A DNA stretch of 64,000 nucleotides from Paramecium tetraurelia (Eukaryota; Ciliophora; Oligohymenophorea; Peniculida; Parameciidae), in NCBI RefSeq assembly GCF_000165425.1, contig NW_001799025.1:1-64000 (forward strand), in the 5' to 3' direction. The position numbers and the translations under genes were made by a program. Shown piece by piece: positions 10,937 to 21,128 of the stretch. How positions within the stretch are numbered: position 1 is the stretch's first letter; the number at the start of each line of letters is the position of its first letter. The notes under the pieces are model-generated. The model was not told the origin of the DNA and did not search any database. It worked only from the letters and a program-made list of their open reading frames with translations.

Positions 10937-12483
10937 TCAAATACCTTTCTCTTTTTCTTTGGTTTCCTATTCTGACTTAATTTTGTCAATTAATTCATGA
11001 AATCTTTTTATTTTTTCAATATAGTCAAAGTAATCTCCTTTCTACCTCTTAAAGTTCACGCATATAATATTCTTCCTGGTTTCTAATTGTGCTATTTCAG
11101 CTTTCAGAATTGTTGGTGTTTCACTTTCAATTATTAACTATAATAATCTAAGAATACTTACACTAAACTCATATTTTTCTGATTCTTTCTAGATTTTTAA
11201 ATTATATTCATTATCCTCTAATTATTTTTTTAGCAAATCCATGAATAAATTTGGATTTATACTGATTAAATAACTATCAGATCTTATTAAATCAACCTAA
11301 AATTATATTAAAAAAAAATACAGGTATTAATTTTATAGAAATATTCTAAATTTACTCTATCTCCTAATTTTCTTATTCATCTGAATCTGATCTAAACTAC
11401 CCCAATCCTCCTTATACTAAAAATCACTATTATTATACATATTGATTTATCATTGCTGATAATATTTTTCCCTTTATTAATTTAGCGAGTTAAGGTTTCT
11501 TTTATAATGCATTATTCAATCTTTTTTTACTTTGAAGAAAACTCTCTAACCATCTCTTCTGTGAATTCAGAATTACACTAAGTCCATGGGTGATTATAAA
11601 CTTCACTTAAGGAGAGTCTATTTTTTGGACTATCTGTCAACATTCCTTGTATAAGGTCCCTAATGTAAATAGTTAAAATGATAAAAAACTTAAAGTCATC
11701 AGTGAAAGCAACATTTTGATTATCGATTTACATTAGTTTCCAGATTGCTTGGGGTGCAGTTTGAAATCCTGAAAAATTTGGATTTGTCTTCTCAGTGTTG
11801 GAGAATATAGGTCTTCCAACCATCAATATAAACAAGATCATTCCTAGTGCAAATATATCTTTGCTTTATTCATAATTGTTGTTCTCCTTAGCCCATGATG
11901 GAGACTCAAAAGCTATATACTGTTTAAGATTGTTTTTACAATATTTTTTTTTTCTTATCTAATTCAGTCCTAACTCTCCAATTTTAATGGTTTTAGCATC
12001 AGTAAAAAAAATGACTTCTGCTGTCAACTCTCCATGATATATTCCTTACTTATGAATTGAGATCAATCCTTTAAATTATTAGTTTTATTACCATCAACAA
12101 GTTATTTAAAATAGTGTCTGGCTTGTGCTTCATGAAATTTTCCTGTTTAGAATAAGTATTCAAACAGTTCCCCTCCCTTTGGATATTCATATATAACACA
12201 TGATCTAGACATTGTGGTGCTATTTTTTTTCTTATTGTCATTATATAAACTATACTGTGTAGATTCCTTCATTTCTAATTTATATGATCTTAAGAATGGA
12301 AGGATGCTCTAAGTTTTGGATAATTTATAATTGTTAAAGTTAATCTCTCAAGCTGACATCGAAAAAATTGAGCAAAAAGTATTGCCCTTGATTATTTTTC
12401 CCTATTTTCACTTTGTACTATTAATGATAGTCATCCTTGTACCTCCTTGCAACCAAAATAATGTTAAATCTCAAATTCATCAT
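10937..12483 (-). CDS. Pseudokinase with KA1-like C-terminal domain
   Basis: Start ATG 12481-12483. Several introns of about 22-30 nt join a protein-kinase fold: N-lobe YKVKIGKNNQGQYFLLNFF, hinge CVIYEYPKGGELFEYL, C-lobe DIFALGMILFILMVGRPIF, and DLIQGMLTDSPKNRLSLSEV with the terminal NHPW. Catalytic signatures are altered: no lysine in the YFLLNFF strand, GIYHGELTAEV in place of HRDLKxxN, and KIGELG in place of DFG. The tail has EEMVRELNN, a linker, and a KA1-like block (ISINPNLFMDLLKKQLED, AEIAQLETRKNIICVNFKRQ, GDYFDYIEKI). It was probably a CAMK/AMPK-type kinase that lost catalysis and may act as a scaffold. Length arithmetic leaves one intron boundary unresolved. Confidence 0.8.
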
Positions 12484-12838
12484 ATTTTGCTTTTGTTTAC
12501 ATTAGTTGTTTAAACAAAAATTATAAAATCAATAAAATTCTTTTCTTATTTCCCTCGCTTAATATCAAAAAATATATAATAAACTTTATATCGTCTCAAT
12601 AGTTACAATGATGAATAATAAATTTAGAATTTATATTTTTAGTATTAAACATATATATAGGATTGTTAATTGATATAAATCAAGTTTCTAGTAATTAAAT
12701 TTTAGACTAAGGAACAAAACGAAAAATTAAGAGTTTTTAGACAGTTCTCAATAATATTGAATAAATTCTCTATAAGCAAATATTTTTTGCTATAAAGTAC
12801 TTAATTTAAATAATTTTTATCCTCGATCTTTCGGTTTC
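12484..12838. promoter_or_regulatory. Spacer between divergent pseudokinase and MORN genes
   Basis: 355 bp, very AT-rich, between two divergent start codons, so it presumably holds both promoters. No motif can be singled out by eye. Confidence 0.4.
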
Positions 12839-13708
12839 ATGCAAAGACTATATAATTTTGAGGATGGTAGTGTATATGAGGGATAATGGTCGAATAATAA
12901 ATAGAATGGGCAAGGTAAATAGATCTATCCTGACAGCAGTTCTTATGATGGGAATTGGAGTAATGGCATGAAGAATGGGAAAGGAATTTACAATTTTTCT
13001 GATGGTAGTTAGTATTCTGGAATGTGGAAGGATGATCAAAAGCATGGTTTAGGGAAATATAAATATAAAGATGGGAGTTATTACGATGGAGAATGGCAAA
13101 AGAATGTTTAACAAGGAGATGGAAAGTTTGTCAATGTTGATAATAGCCAATATGAAGGGTAATGGGTTAACGGAAAGAAACATGGGCATGGCAGATACTA
13201 TTATGTTGATGGAAGCTTTTATGAAGGAAAATGGGAAAATGGTTAAAAGAATGGATTGGGAAAGATGTAATATAAAAATGGAAGTTTTTATAAAGGATTA
13301 TGGAAGAATGATCAAAAGAACGGAAAAGGAATCTATAAATAATTAGATCGAAGTTGTTATGAAGGGGAGTGGTTGAATAATAAGTAAAATGGTTTTGGTA
13401 AACAAACTTATTAAGATGGGAGTATTTATGAGGGGGATTGGATTGATGCTTAGAAAAATGGGAATGGCAAATATAAATATCCTGATGGTAGTTACTATAA
13501 TGGATAATGGAAGGATGGGTTCAAGCATGGGTTTGGAAAATATAAATTTACTGATGGCAGTTCATATGAAGGTGAATGGGTAAATAACGTACAACACGGA
13601 TAAGGAGTCTTCATATAGCAAGGAGTATTTTAAAAAGGCATTTGGTTTAATGGAATGTTAACCGATATTATTAGTTGTGTTACATCTAGAAATAGCATAG
13701 AACTTTGA
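12839..13708 (+). CDS. MORN-repeat protein
   Basis: One uninterrupted frame of 289 residues, ATG 12839 to TGA 13706-13708. Nearly the whole protein is MORN repeats of 23 residues, about eleven copies: YEGQWSNNKQNGQGK, YDGNWSNGMKNGKG, YSGMWKDDQKHGLG, YDGEWQKNVQQGDG, YEGQWVNGKKHGHG, YEGKWENGQKNGLG, YKGLWKNDQKNGKG, YEGEWLNNKQNGFG, YEGDWIDAQKNGNG, YNGQWKDGFKHGFG, YEGEWVNNVQHGQG. MORN proteins attach to membranes or scaffold cortical and ciliary structures. No extra domain is visible, so the partner is unknown. Confidence 0.93.
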
Positions 13709-13780
13709 TATTAAATAAATTAAATGCGCCTGCTCTGTATTCATTTTTAATATCAATTATTTTGTAATCTTTATTTATTT

Positions 13781-14358
13781 TCAAAATTGTAATTGTTTTT
13801 ATAAATGCTGGACTTGGTTATCAATATCTTTCTCAAAGTGTTTTAGAGATTACTCAATATATTAATTTTCTGCCACAATTCTGCTATATTCACTTTAGAA
13901 TTACTAATTCAATTGTTTCAGATTGTCTATTTACTCTATTTTGTCTATATATTTACAGTTTGATAATTTTCAAGAGCAGCATCTTAATCTTATGATTTCT
14001 TGGTCGCATCTCTTTGAGATTTGTATAATTCTAACAAAGGAATTCCTAGAACACATGAATACACAAATATATCTGCAAATAAATCAGAACCTACATTTAT
14101 TCAAATATTACCTTTAGTTAAGGCTGCTTCATCAGTCAAAGGTTTAAAAAACATTTCTTAACTTTTTATTCCAATAGATTTTCGATTTAAAAAAGTCTCA
14201 AAATTATGGTATTTGTTTCCTAGGAACACAAAGCTAGTTTTTATAAGACTTGGCTTTCTTGATCTATGCTTATTCAATGCGTATCTCTTAATTTAATTCG
14301 ACAAAGGTCTTGAGAATGTACGAATCAATAAAGAAGCTAATTTTTATATTGGAATCAT
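13781..14358 (-). CDS. OPA3: OPA3-like mitochondrial protein
   Basis: Start ATG 14356-14358, MIPIQKLASLLIRTFSRPLS, which matches the OPA3 N terminus. It continues NQIKRYAL, FVFLGNKYHNFE, the signature FKPLTDEAALTKGSDLFADI, and VYSCVLGIPLLELYKSQRDA. A 21-nt intron interrupts the TKGSD part. The C-terminal coiled coil (DKIEQIDNLKQLN, then EQSLKHFEKDIDNQVQHLQK) fits the family, but it is two frames over from the upstream exon and I could not place the joining intron, so either a splice was missed or the sequence carries an indel. OPA3 is a mitochondrial membrane protein implicated in organelle morphology and lipid metabolism. Confidence 0.82.
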
Positions 14359-14484
14359 TTAGTATTTTTAATAACATAATTTTCATAAATAAATTTTAAA
14401 TCATATTATAATATATCATTATTCAAAAGAGAAAAAACTATTCATATACAAATATGAGTTATCAATACTTATTTCTTAACTTTA

Positions 14485-14680
14485 ATTGTAGTAATTATAA
14501 TATTATTTAATAGGGAATATAAATAAGGAATTGTATTGTAATAATGGTTGTCGGCCATACTAAGTCTAAAGCACCGGATCCCATTCGAACTCCGAAGTTA
14601 AGCGACTTAAGGCGAGGTTAGTACTAACGTGGGGGACCGCTTGGGAAGTCCTCGTGTTGACAACCCTTTTTTTATTATTA
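14485..14680 (+). repeat. Direct repeat carrying 5S copy 2
   Basis: About 195 bp (roughly 62 bp upstream sequence, the 5S gene and its T run) repeated almost exactly at 16484-16678. The two copies flank the lectin gene in direct orientation. Confidence 0.9.
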
Positions 14681-15935
14681 TTTTGCTTATTTTAATTAAA
14701 TTATCTTTAAACATCATTAAACTGCATTATTTACAATTTGCTTTTATCAATGTGTAAAACTGAATATCATCCATTTTTTAAAATTATCTTTCTTAAATAA
14801 GCTCATTTAAACATTGTTTAATTAGTGTATAAATTTATTATTTTATTATGTTGATTATTACATTTCTGATATTCTCAATAGGGCTGGCAACAATAAAATA
14901 TGATAGTAACTATTATAATTAATGGAATTATAATGTTTAATCTGAATTTGTTTGTTGGGGAGGAGCCAGATTTGACGCAACAATAACATTCGCAGACACG
15001 TTTGCAAATATTCCCCAAGTTTTTATCACCCATGAGTTGATAGATATGGATTATAGATAGTTTATTACTTCTGGTTTCAATCTTAGCATTACAGACATTA
15101 CATTAACAAGTAAGTGTAAAATTTTTAATTATAGACTTTGTTATGCATTTGTACTGTGAATATGAGAGAGGATATAGATTCAAAATAAGGTGGTTTGCGG
15201 TTGATGATCAAAGAATATAAGTTATCAGTTAGTTTAATTTGATTCCGCTTAAGAACCTAAGTTATTATTATGCAAACGTAAATTGTGATACTTATTTCAT
15301 TACAATTACAAGTTTTAGTTAGATAGGGCCTACAGATGTTTAATTATCCGTAAAATTTAATTTTATAATAGGTTATTTTCACACCTCCTAATATAGTTTC
15401 CATACTTTCCCCCTATTCTCCTGGAAAATCAGAAAATTTAATCTCTCTTGGATTTTAAATTATTTTAGGAATTGATGAAGCCTTCATTTAATCTAACACG
15501 ATTTTAGCGCTTTCAAATTATGATTCTAATATATACGATCCTAATCAAGCAGATCGAGTAGAGTTTTATCCATTTTCCGGAATGGCATATGTCAATGATC
15601 ATTTGTTGTAATGGGTAGTAGTTATAGATAACAATGGTGTTGGTACAAAATATTAGATAAAAGATTGTAAAATTAAATCAATATCAATTTATAGGGGGGG
15701 CAGGATATACTACAAATTACCATAGAAAAGTTCGAATGCTGAAATCTTTTACAAAAGTCTTTTCGCCTATTCTCTGCAATTTTATAAGATTTTCTTCGAA
15801 ACTTGAATATAGAGGTTTACCTAGGCCTATGTTTTCAGTTGAATTTACTGGTGATTAAGTTATTTTTACAGGAAATGGATATCATACAATAAAAAAGTCG
15901 ATTTCTAACATAGAATTAAAAATTAACTGCAATTG
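14520..15935. repeat. Right arm of the large inverted repeat
   Basis: Reverse complement of 1-1421. The match is near-perfect over introns, lectin exons 2-4 and the 5S upstream region, and clearly weaker inside lectin exon 1. Confidence 0.9.
14547..14665 (+). rRNA. 5S ribosomal RNA, copy 2
   Basis: 119 nt from GTTGTCGGCC to GTTGACAACC, followed by a T run. It differs from copy 3 at one visible site (GGCGAGG here, GGCTAGG in copy 3). The upstream 27 bp (AAATAAGGAATTGTATTG and on) are conserved in all three copies. Confidence 0.95.
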
Positions 15936-16194
15936 TATCACTGGTAAAAAGATTAAAAGTAAATTGTTTAAATGTCAGAATTGTCCTGTAAATTAAAATA
16001 ATTATTAATTTGAACACTCTTGTTATGGAGCCATTAATTTATTATTTATTAATGCTCGATTTATAACTTAAACTACAGCCATTTAAGAATTATAAATTGA
16101 TATTACAGCTACAAGTTGTAAAATTACTTAATTAATCTACCATTAACAAAAATAAACCTATGTAATTGTTGATATATAAATCATTGATAGTTGA
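14848..16194 (+). CDS. H-type lectin-like secreted protein, copy 2
   Basis: Start ATG 14848-14850, stop TGA 16192-16194. Introns at 15110-15134, 15372-15396 and 15667-15694 give exactly 422 residues. A signal-peptide-like start (MLIITFLIFSIGLATI) is followed by an H-type lectin block (FANIPQVFITHELI, GFNLSITDITLTN, then GYRFKIRWFAVDDQRIQVIS). The middle holds VEFYPFSGMAYVND. The C terminus has a cysteine cluster (INCNCITGKK, FKCQNCPVN, HSCYG). Complete copy of the gene cut at the left edge. Only the first exon (about residues 20-90) differs strongly between copies. It is flanked by 5S genes on both sides. Probable role: secreted or surface carbohydrate binding; this is family knowledge plus inference. 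Confidence 0.82.
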
Positions 16195-16483
16195 ATAAAA
16201 ATATATGATTTAAATTAGGAATAACAATAATTTTTAATTTATACTGCATCATTGTTGTGCCTTTTTTACCTTCAAATAATTATAACATACAATTATTCTT
16301 AAATCTATAATATTCAAAATTTATTATGATCATATGAGCACATCATTGTTTTACAAAAATAACACTTAAAACAACATATTATGTTGGAATGTTCATTTTA
16401 TTTTATTTGAGAGTTTATCAATAATTCAGAATTAAATTGGTTTTTTTCTAGAAAACCAAATTCTTAAAATCTCCTATATTTTT

Positions 16484-16678
16484 ATTGTAGTAATTATAAT
16501 ATTATTTAATAGGGAATATAAATAAGGAATTGTATTGTAATAATGGTTGTCGGCCATACTAAGTCTAAAGCACCGGATCCCATTCGAACTCCGAAGTTAA
16601 GCGACTTAAGGCTAGGTTAGTACTAACGTGGGGGACCGCTTGGGAAGTCCTCGTGTTGACAACCCTTTTTTATTATTG
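16484..16678 (+). repeat. Direct repeat carrying 5S copy 3
   Basis: Second copy of the roughly 195-bp segment at 14485-14680, about 2.0 kb downstream of the first. Confidence 0.9.
16546..16664 (+). rRNA. 5S ribosomal RNA, copy 3
   Basis: 119 nt, nearly identical to copy 2, ending in a T run. It starts exactly 1,999 bp after copy 2 and is not followed by a lectin gene. Confidence 0.95.
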
Positions 16679-16805
16679 CTCTAATAAATGGGATAATCAT
16701 ATTATTCAAAATTTTTAATATAAATTTATATTCAAATTATAAATTTAATAGTTTCATTAAATATTTGATAATAAAATATTAACCAAAATTTATTTTAAAA
16801 ATTAA

Positions 16806-17849
16806 TCAATAATTTAATTTCAATAATAAATAATCATTTTGATAAATGGAGAACCTATTACTATTCTGTTTGATCATCTATTCCAAGTATTCATTTCTTG
16901 GCAGATCTCTAATCCTCATCAAAATATCATAGTCATCAAGTTAAGAGAGAAGATCATACTCATAATCATCGATGTCATTCGAATTCTATAAAGAAAATCT
17001 TGAATAATTCATTATTATGTCATCAGCTAATTTTTATTCATCAGTGCGACCATCATACGGCAAGCAGTGTTGTAAGACACATTAGATATCTTCTTAATCA
17101 TGTACGAAATTATTTTCATAATCTTTGATTTTAGTGAAAATACAAATTTAGGAGGCATAACCATTCGTAAGGTCTCCAGATTTGTGTTGACCCACTCCCT
17201 CATAGATTGTTGAATAACGATATTTTGAAGCAAGAGCAGATGTCCATTCTAAAAATTCCTATTATGAAAACTCGAATTTGTGATCTGGGTGCCTCAAGAC
17301 AAACTTGGGGTTAAGCTATTTAAAATAGACATTGAAGTCAGAATTTGGAGTTGTAATGATAATTCTTTGAGGATTCAAATATCCAAATACATTTTCACAT
17401 AAGTCATCCAGTTATTCTAATTGCAAATGTTCTACCACCTCTATAAGTGTGATTAACTATATTTCGTATAATGAACAATACTTCAAAATTCATCTATTTG
17501 AGTTGTTTGTATTTCTTTAGAGCATTTCCATGGAACAATTTAATCCAACATTCTGATTTTCTATTTGATCTTAGACAGTCTTAGATCTGATCGTATACTA
17601 TGTTATCACTTCGATTAAAATGAAATTTTACCAAGCTTCTTTGAGAACTTCGAGATCTATGTCCAATCCAGCGATGAAATTGAAATCTAAGGAATGAGCT
17701 AATCTTTAAATAAATTTGCCATCATTGCATCCGATATCTAATGTTCTTTCCTTCTCTATATATTTATCCAGTTGTTGATGCCTTCTTTCCCATAGTCTCA
17801 TCCCCATATTGTCATAAAAAATATCATTTTCATAAGCTTTAATTTCCAT
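16806..17849 (-). CDS. HEN1: HEN1-type small-RNA 2'-O-methyltransferase
   Basis: Start ATG 17847-17849. Introns at 17609-17631 and 17457-17481 leave exactly 331 residues. An AdoMet-binding motif is present (TLDIGCNDGKFIQRLA, then AGLDIDLEVLKEA). The HEN1 hallmark follows: LIEVVEHL, whose E-x-x-E-H binds the catalytic metal, then RIIITTPNSDFNVYF and LRHPDHKFEFS, which supplies the distal histidine. HEN1 methylates the 3'-terminal ribose of small RNAs. Animal and ciliate forms act on single-stranded, Piwi-bound RNAs and lack the plant double-stranded-RNA-binding domains, as here. In ciliates the substrates would be developmental small RNAs. The C-terminal 100 residues are acidic and lineage-specific. 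Confidence 0.92.
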
Positions 17850-18034
17850 TACTCCACTATTTAGTTAAGTTTATTTTAATAATAATTCCTGTAATTTATT
17901 ATCTGAACTATTAATGAGAAAAACCAAATCTCATTAGATTGAAATCCAATTTATCATTGTAATAATAAGGAGTAAAACAAGAATAAACAATGTTCTTTTA
18001 TTAGTAATGAACTGCTAACACACATAATTAAATA

Positions 18035-19035
18035 TCAATCAAATAAATCAAACGGGATAAATAATCCATAATAGGCAGCCAAAGTTCCACTCAGTACTTA
18101 ATCCTTATTTAAATTAAACTAATTATTGATTAAAGATAGATACTCTTCCAGATTGAATTTATTTCAAGACATTCATCAATAACAATGTGTATGGCATCAA
18201 GACTATTAAACTAAGTATCATTGGAACAAAAATGATAGCAAAAGGCAAGACACATAGGAACTCACAAAATAAGACCTCTATAAAATTTAACGTGAAAATT
18301 ACTTTAAAATCTGAATTCCTTGTTTTCTATTAGGATATATATTAACAAAATAATGGTAACTATGAAATTAGCGAATAATGGGATCACTATGAATATGCCA
18401 ACGATAAAAGAACCTAAATTTATTTGTATTATTAAAATACTTGGCAAATCGCTATTAGGACCTGAAGAAGAGGCTCTTAAGATAAAAAAGAAAATTAAGG
18501 TATATGCAAAGATAGATCCAAAGTAAAATAGAAGTGCTAATCCTGACTAATTAATGTATTATGATTTATTTACTTATCTAAATCTTTCCATTGATCCCAA
18601 TTTTACTAAAACAATCAATAAAATAACACTTGCAGAAATGCAATAAGGATATGAACTTCGGTGTTCATAAAATAATTTTGAAAACGACACTTACATCACA
18701 AATAAGAATAAGACAAATAAGAAGGTCCATAATGTGAACATTCCCAAAATGCTGCTTAAAAAGAACTTTTAAGTTAAGAAATCTTAGTCTTTCAATAATT
18801 TGGAGTAGACCGGTTGAAGTGGCTAATCGAGGTTGTAATAATTTGGTTGATTATTATTGATTTATTATGAATATGGGAGTATGACTTATTGATACTGTTG
18901 AAAATTAGGATTCTGTTGTGGCAAAACTGGTATGTATTTAATGTCTTCTTGGGTATTCTAGAATAATTAGGGCTGTGCATGGTCCCTCTATTCAGGAGAT
19001 TGAATATCAAATTATGGATATTTAACTTATTACAT
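18035..19035 (-). CDS. Multi-pass membrane protein with Gln/Pro-rich N terminus, hypothetical
   Basis: Start ATG 19033-19035. The first 105 residues are rich in Gln, Asn and Pro with many tyrosines. At least four hydrophobic helices follow: SSILGMFTLWTFLFVLFLF, CISASVILLIVLVKLG, ALLFYFGSIFAYTLIFFFIL and FIVGIFIVIPLFANFIVTII. Several introns separate these blocks and I did not resolve all of them; the stop may be at 18035 or 18048. An N-terminal Q/P/Y-rich region with C-terminal helices is common in Golgi/ER membrane proteins of this type, but no specific family is recognised. Confidence 0.55.
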
Positions 19036-19159
19036 AAATTTATAATGAAACAATAACAATTCAAGTATAATAATAATTTTTGATCGCTGTTAACACAATG
19101 CAGAATGCTTTCTATACAGCTTTCTTATTATTATTTTATACTAGTGATATATAATAAAA

Positions 19160-20455
19160 TCATGCTTTGCCTTAAGTGAAAATTTTGACAAATTCTTCAA
19201 AGCTAAATCTCAGCATCTTAGTCTCTTTAATAAATAAGAAAGCGTCATAGCCGCATGATTATCCCTCCATCAATAGATATGGATAAGCCAAGAGTAAGTT
19301 AGCTTTGGATATCAACAGTTTGTTTGGTTGAGGTTCTCGATTCAGTAAACATTTAAAGATTGTTAAGAAATTAATAGTTTATCTCCTGGTTATTTTGTAA
19401 TCCATTTGAATTTTGTCAATATTTACATTCTTCATAAAATATCTACCCTTAAAATTCGTTTTTAATTGAAAAGGACTACTAACTGAGGATATTTCTATGC
19501 TTCGAGATGAGGGTATGAACAAATTGGAGCATTCAACTTGCTCTTAGATTTATTATTGCAAATCCTCAGGATTGGTGATATTTTCCTATAAGATTTATTT
19601 TTCAATGGATTGTCTTGTCCTCGTTTTGATGTTTAATCTAATTAATTTATTTTATTTTTAGGAATAGTTAGATTTGCCATTCATCTCCTTATTCAATTGT
19701 TCAAAGATCTGCACTTTGGTTTTCTGCTTTTCAGTGTCCAACATAGCAAAGGCTGTATCGATCTCATGATCATCCAGATCAATTTTGGGTTGTACATTTT
19801 GTATGTATGGTAGTTTGTTAATATTCATGGTAAAGTATTATTTTATTGTGCTTTTGTTATTAAAAAAGAAGTCAAAGATTTGAGAGGAGTTTTAGAATTA
19901 TGAGATATCTTGATATAGTGAGTCGAGTAAGTTCATTTGAAAGGAACCATTAAATTAATTGTAATGAGCAATCATTTTCCAGAAATCAAAACTGTTATTT
20001 ATATAAAATACTTTCTAATTTGGCAAGTGAAAATTTTTAATCTGAGTGCCATCTAGAGTCCAAATTTTTGGAGTGGATTTTAAATTCAAAAGGGTTTTAA
20101 GATGCATGGATTGTTCAATAAAATCTGAAATGAGCTCATTTTCATTGTCAATTTTTGAATACAGTGGAATGTAATACTTAAATACTTTGAAATTGTTAAT
20201 AATGAAAACTTCTTAAAAACCTTGTTTCTTGTTAATTCCTTTATCAATTATTTTGTGTCTCACATATTTGATCAATCTCTCTGATTTCCATTGATCCTAG
20301 TAGGATAATTTATGGAAATAATTTGATTTATTGGATTCTGTTACTTGTCTTCTTGGGGTATGAAAAACGGTGGGGGAATTGGCAATGTTGTTTTACTCAA
20401 CTTGGAAGGATGTAGCAATTTTCAAACGAGGAACGCTGTTAAATCTTTTATTCAT
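19160..20455 (-). CDS. Hypothetical protein, possible doublecortin-like segment
   Basis: One intron-free frame of 431 residues, ATG 20453-20455 to TGA 19160-19162. No family recognised with certainty. Around residues 85-165 a stretch with LLNLKSTPKIWTLDGTQIK and KVFYINNSFDFWKM resembles a doublecortin (tubulin-binding) fold, where a 'LDG' turn is typical; this is weak. A second block, KIDLDDHEIDTAFAMLD, is acidic. The C terminus has LLISKANLLLAYPYLLMEGQ and RFSFEEFVKIF. An internal ATG at 19828 lies in the same frame, so a shorter start cannot be excluded. Confidence 0.6.
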
Positions 20456-20645
20456 TTATTAAATAATTAATATATTATTTTAAGTGCATATGATAATTAG
20501 AAACCTAAGGGGTTGTTGTTATTAAATGCATAGAATTGTTGTAAAAATAATTTATCGACCAATTATGATCAACATCCATTAATTATTTATAAATTAGAGA
20601 ATAATAATATTAATATCATTATAATATCATATAGATCATATTTAA

Positions 20646-21109
20646 TCAATTATTATGTTATTCTTGCTAAAGAATAGATTTTCTTTTAGAATTTTCCTCA
20701 ACGATTTATTTGACCTGACTCTTCTTTCTCATTTAATCTCGTTTAACAAACTCATCTACTTTACGAAATTATACCCAAGCCTTGCCTTCCATCAGATTGT
20801 CCAACTACATCTTTAAATGATTGAGTGTACCTCTTCAAAAATCTCTTTGTCCGAATATCCACTCTTCTTGACTATTTCCCAGAAGGCCATCCACTCATCC
20901 TCAGTAATCTGGCCACTTTTATCAAAATCAACTGCATTAAACAATGCTTGAGTATTCACTTTGGCAAAATTGGTTTTCCAAAACTTTTGAGTTTCATCCT
21001 TGTCAATAGAACCAGAATTATTGACATCAATTTTCTTGAAAATCTCTAATGCCTTTTATCTTAATTGAGGCGACAAACCTTAAGATTGTTTTTGAGCTCC
21101 ACAACCCAT
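20646..21109 (-). CDS. EF-hand calcium-binding protein with acylation-type N terminus
   Basis: Start ATG 21107-21109. One 26-nt intron gives exactly 145 residues. The N terminus, MGCGAQKQSQ, fits N-myristoylation at Gly2 and palmitoylation at Cys3. Two EF-hands are visible: KKIDVNNSGSIDKDETQKFW and AVDFDKSGQITEDEWMAFWE, each with acidic loop positions 1, 3, 5 and 12. The tail is basic (KRDQMRKKSQVKQ). A small membrane-anchored calcium sensor is likely; the target is unknown. It is divergent from the DHHC palmitoyltransferase gene, whose ATG is only 19 bp away. Confidence 0.88.
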
Positions 21110-21128
21110 TATAATAATTAATTAAGTA

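Noticed and set aside
10937-11453. Separate small coiled-coil gene downstream of the pseudokinase.
   Set aside because: A 22-nt intron after EEMVRE joins it to the kinase frame and yields the common RELNN motif and a KA1-like tail.
13071-13583. Short standard-code frames on both strands in the MORN gene.
   Set aside because: Shadows of the intron-free MORN frame that uses TAA/TAG as Gln.
14485-16678. Direct repeats around the lectin gene as long terminal repeats of a retroelement.
   Set aside because: The repeats are 5S rRNA genes with upstream sequence, and the interior codes a lectin with introns, not reverse transcriptase or gag.
19160-19828. Separate 222-residue gene starting at the ATG at 19828.
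   Set aside because: The same frame continues uninterrupted upstream to 20455, so one 431-residue gene is simpler.
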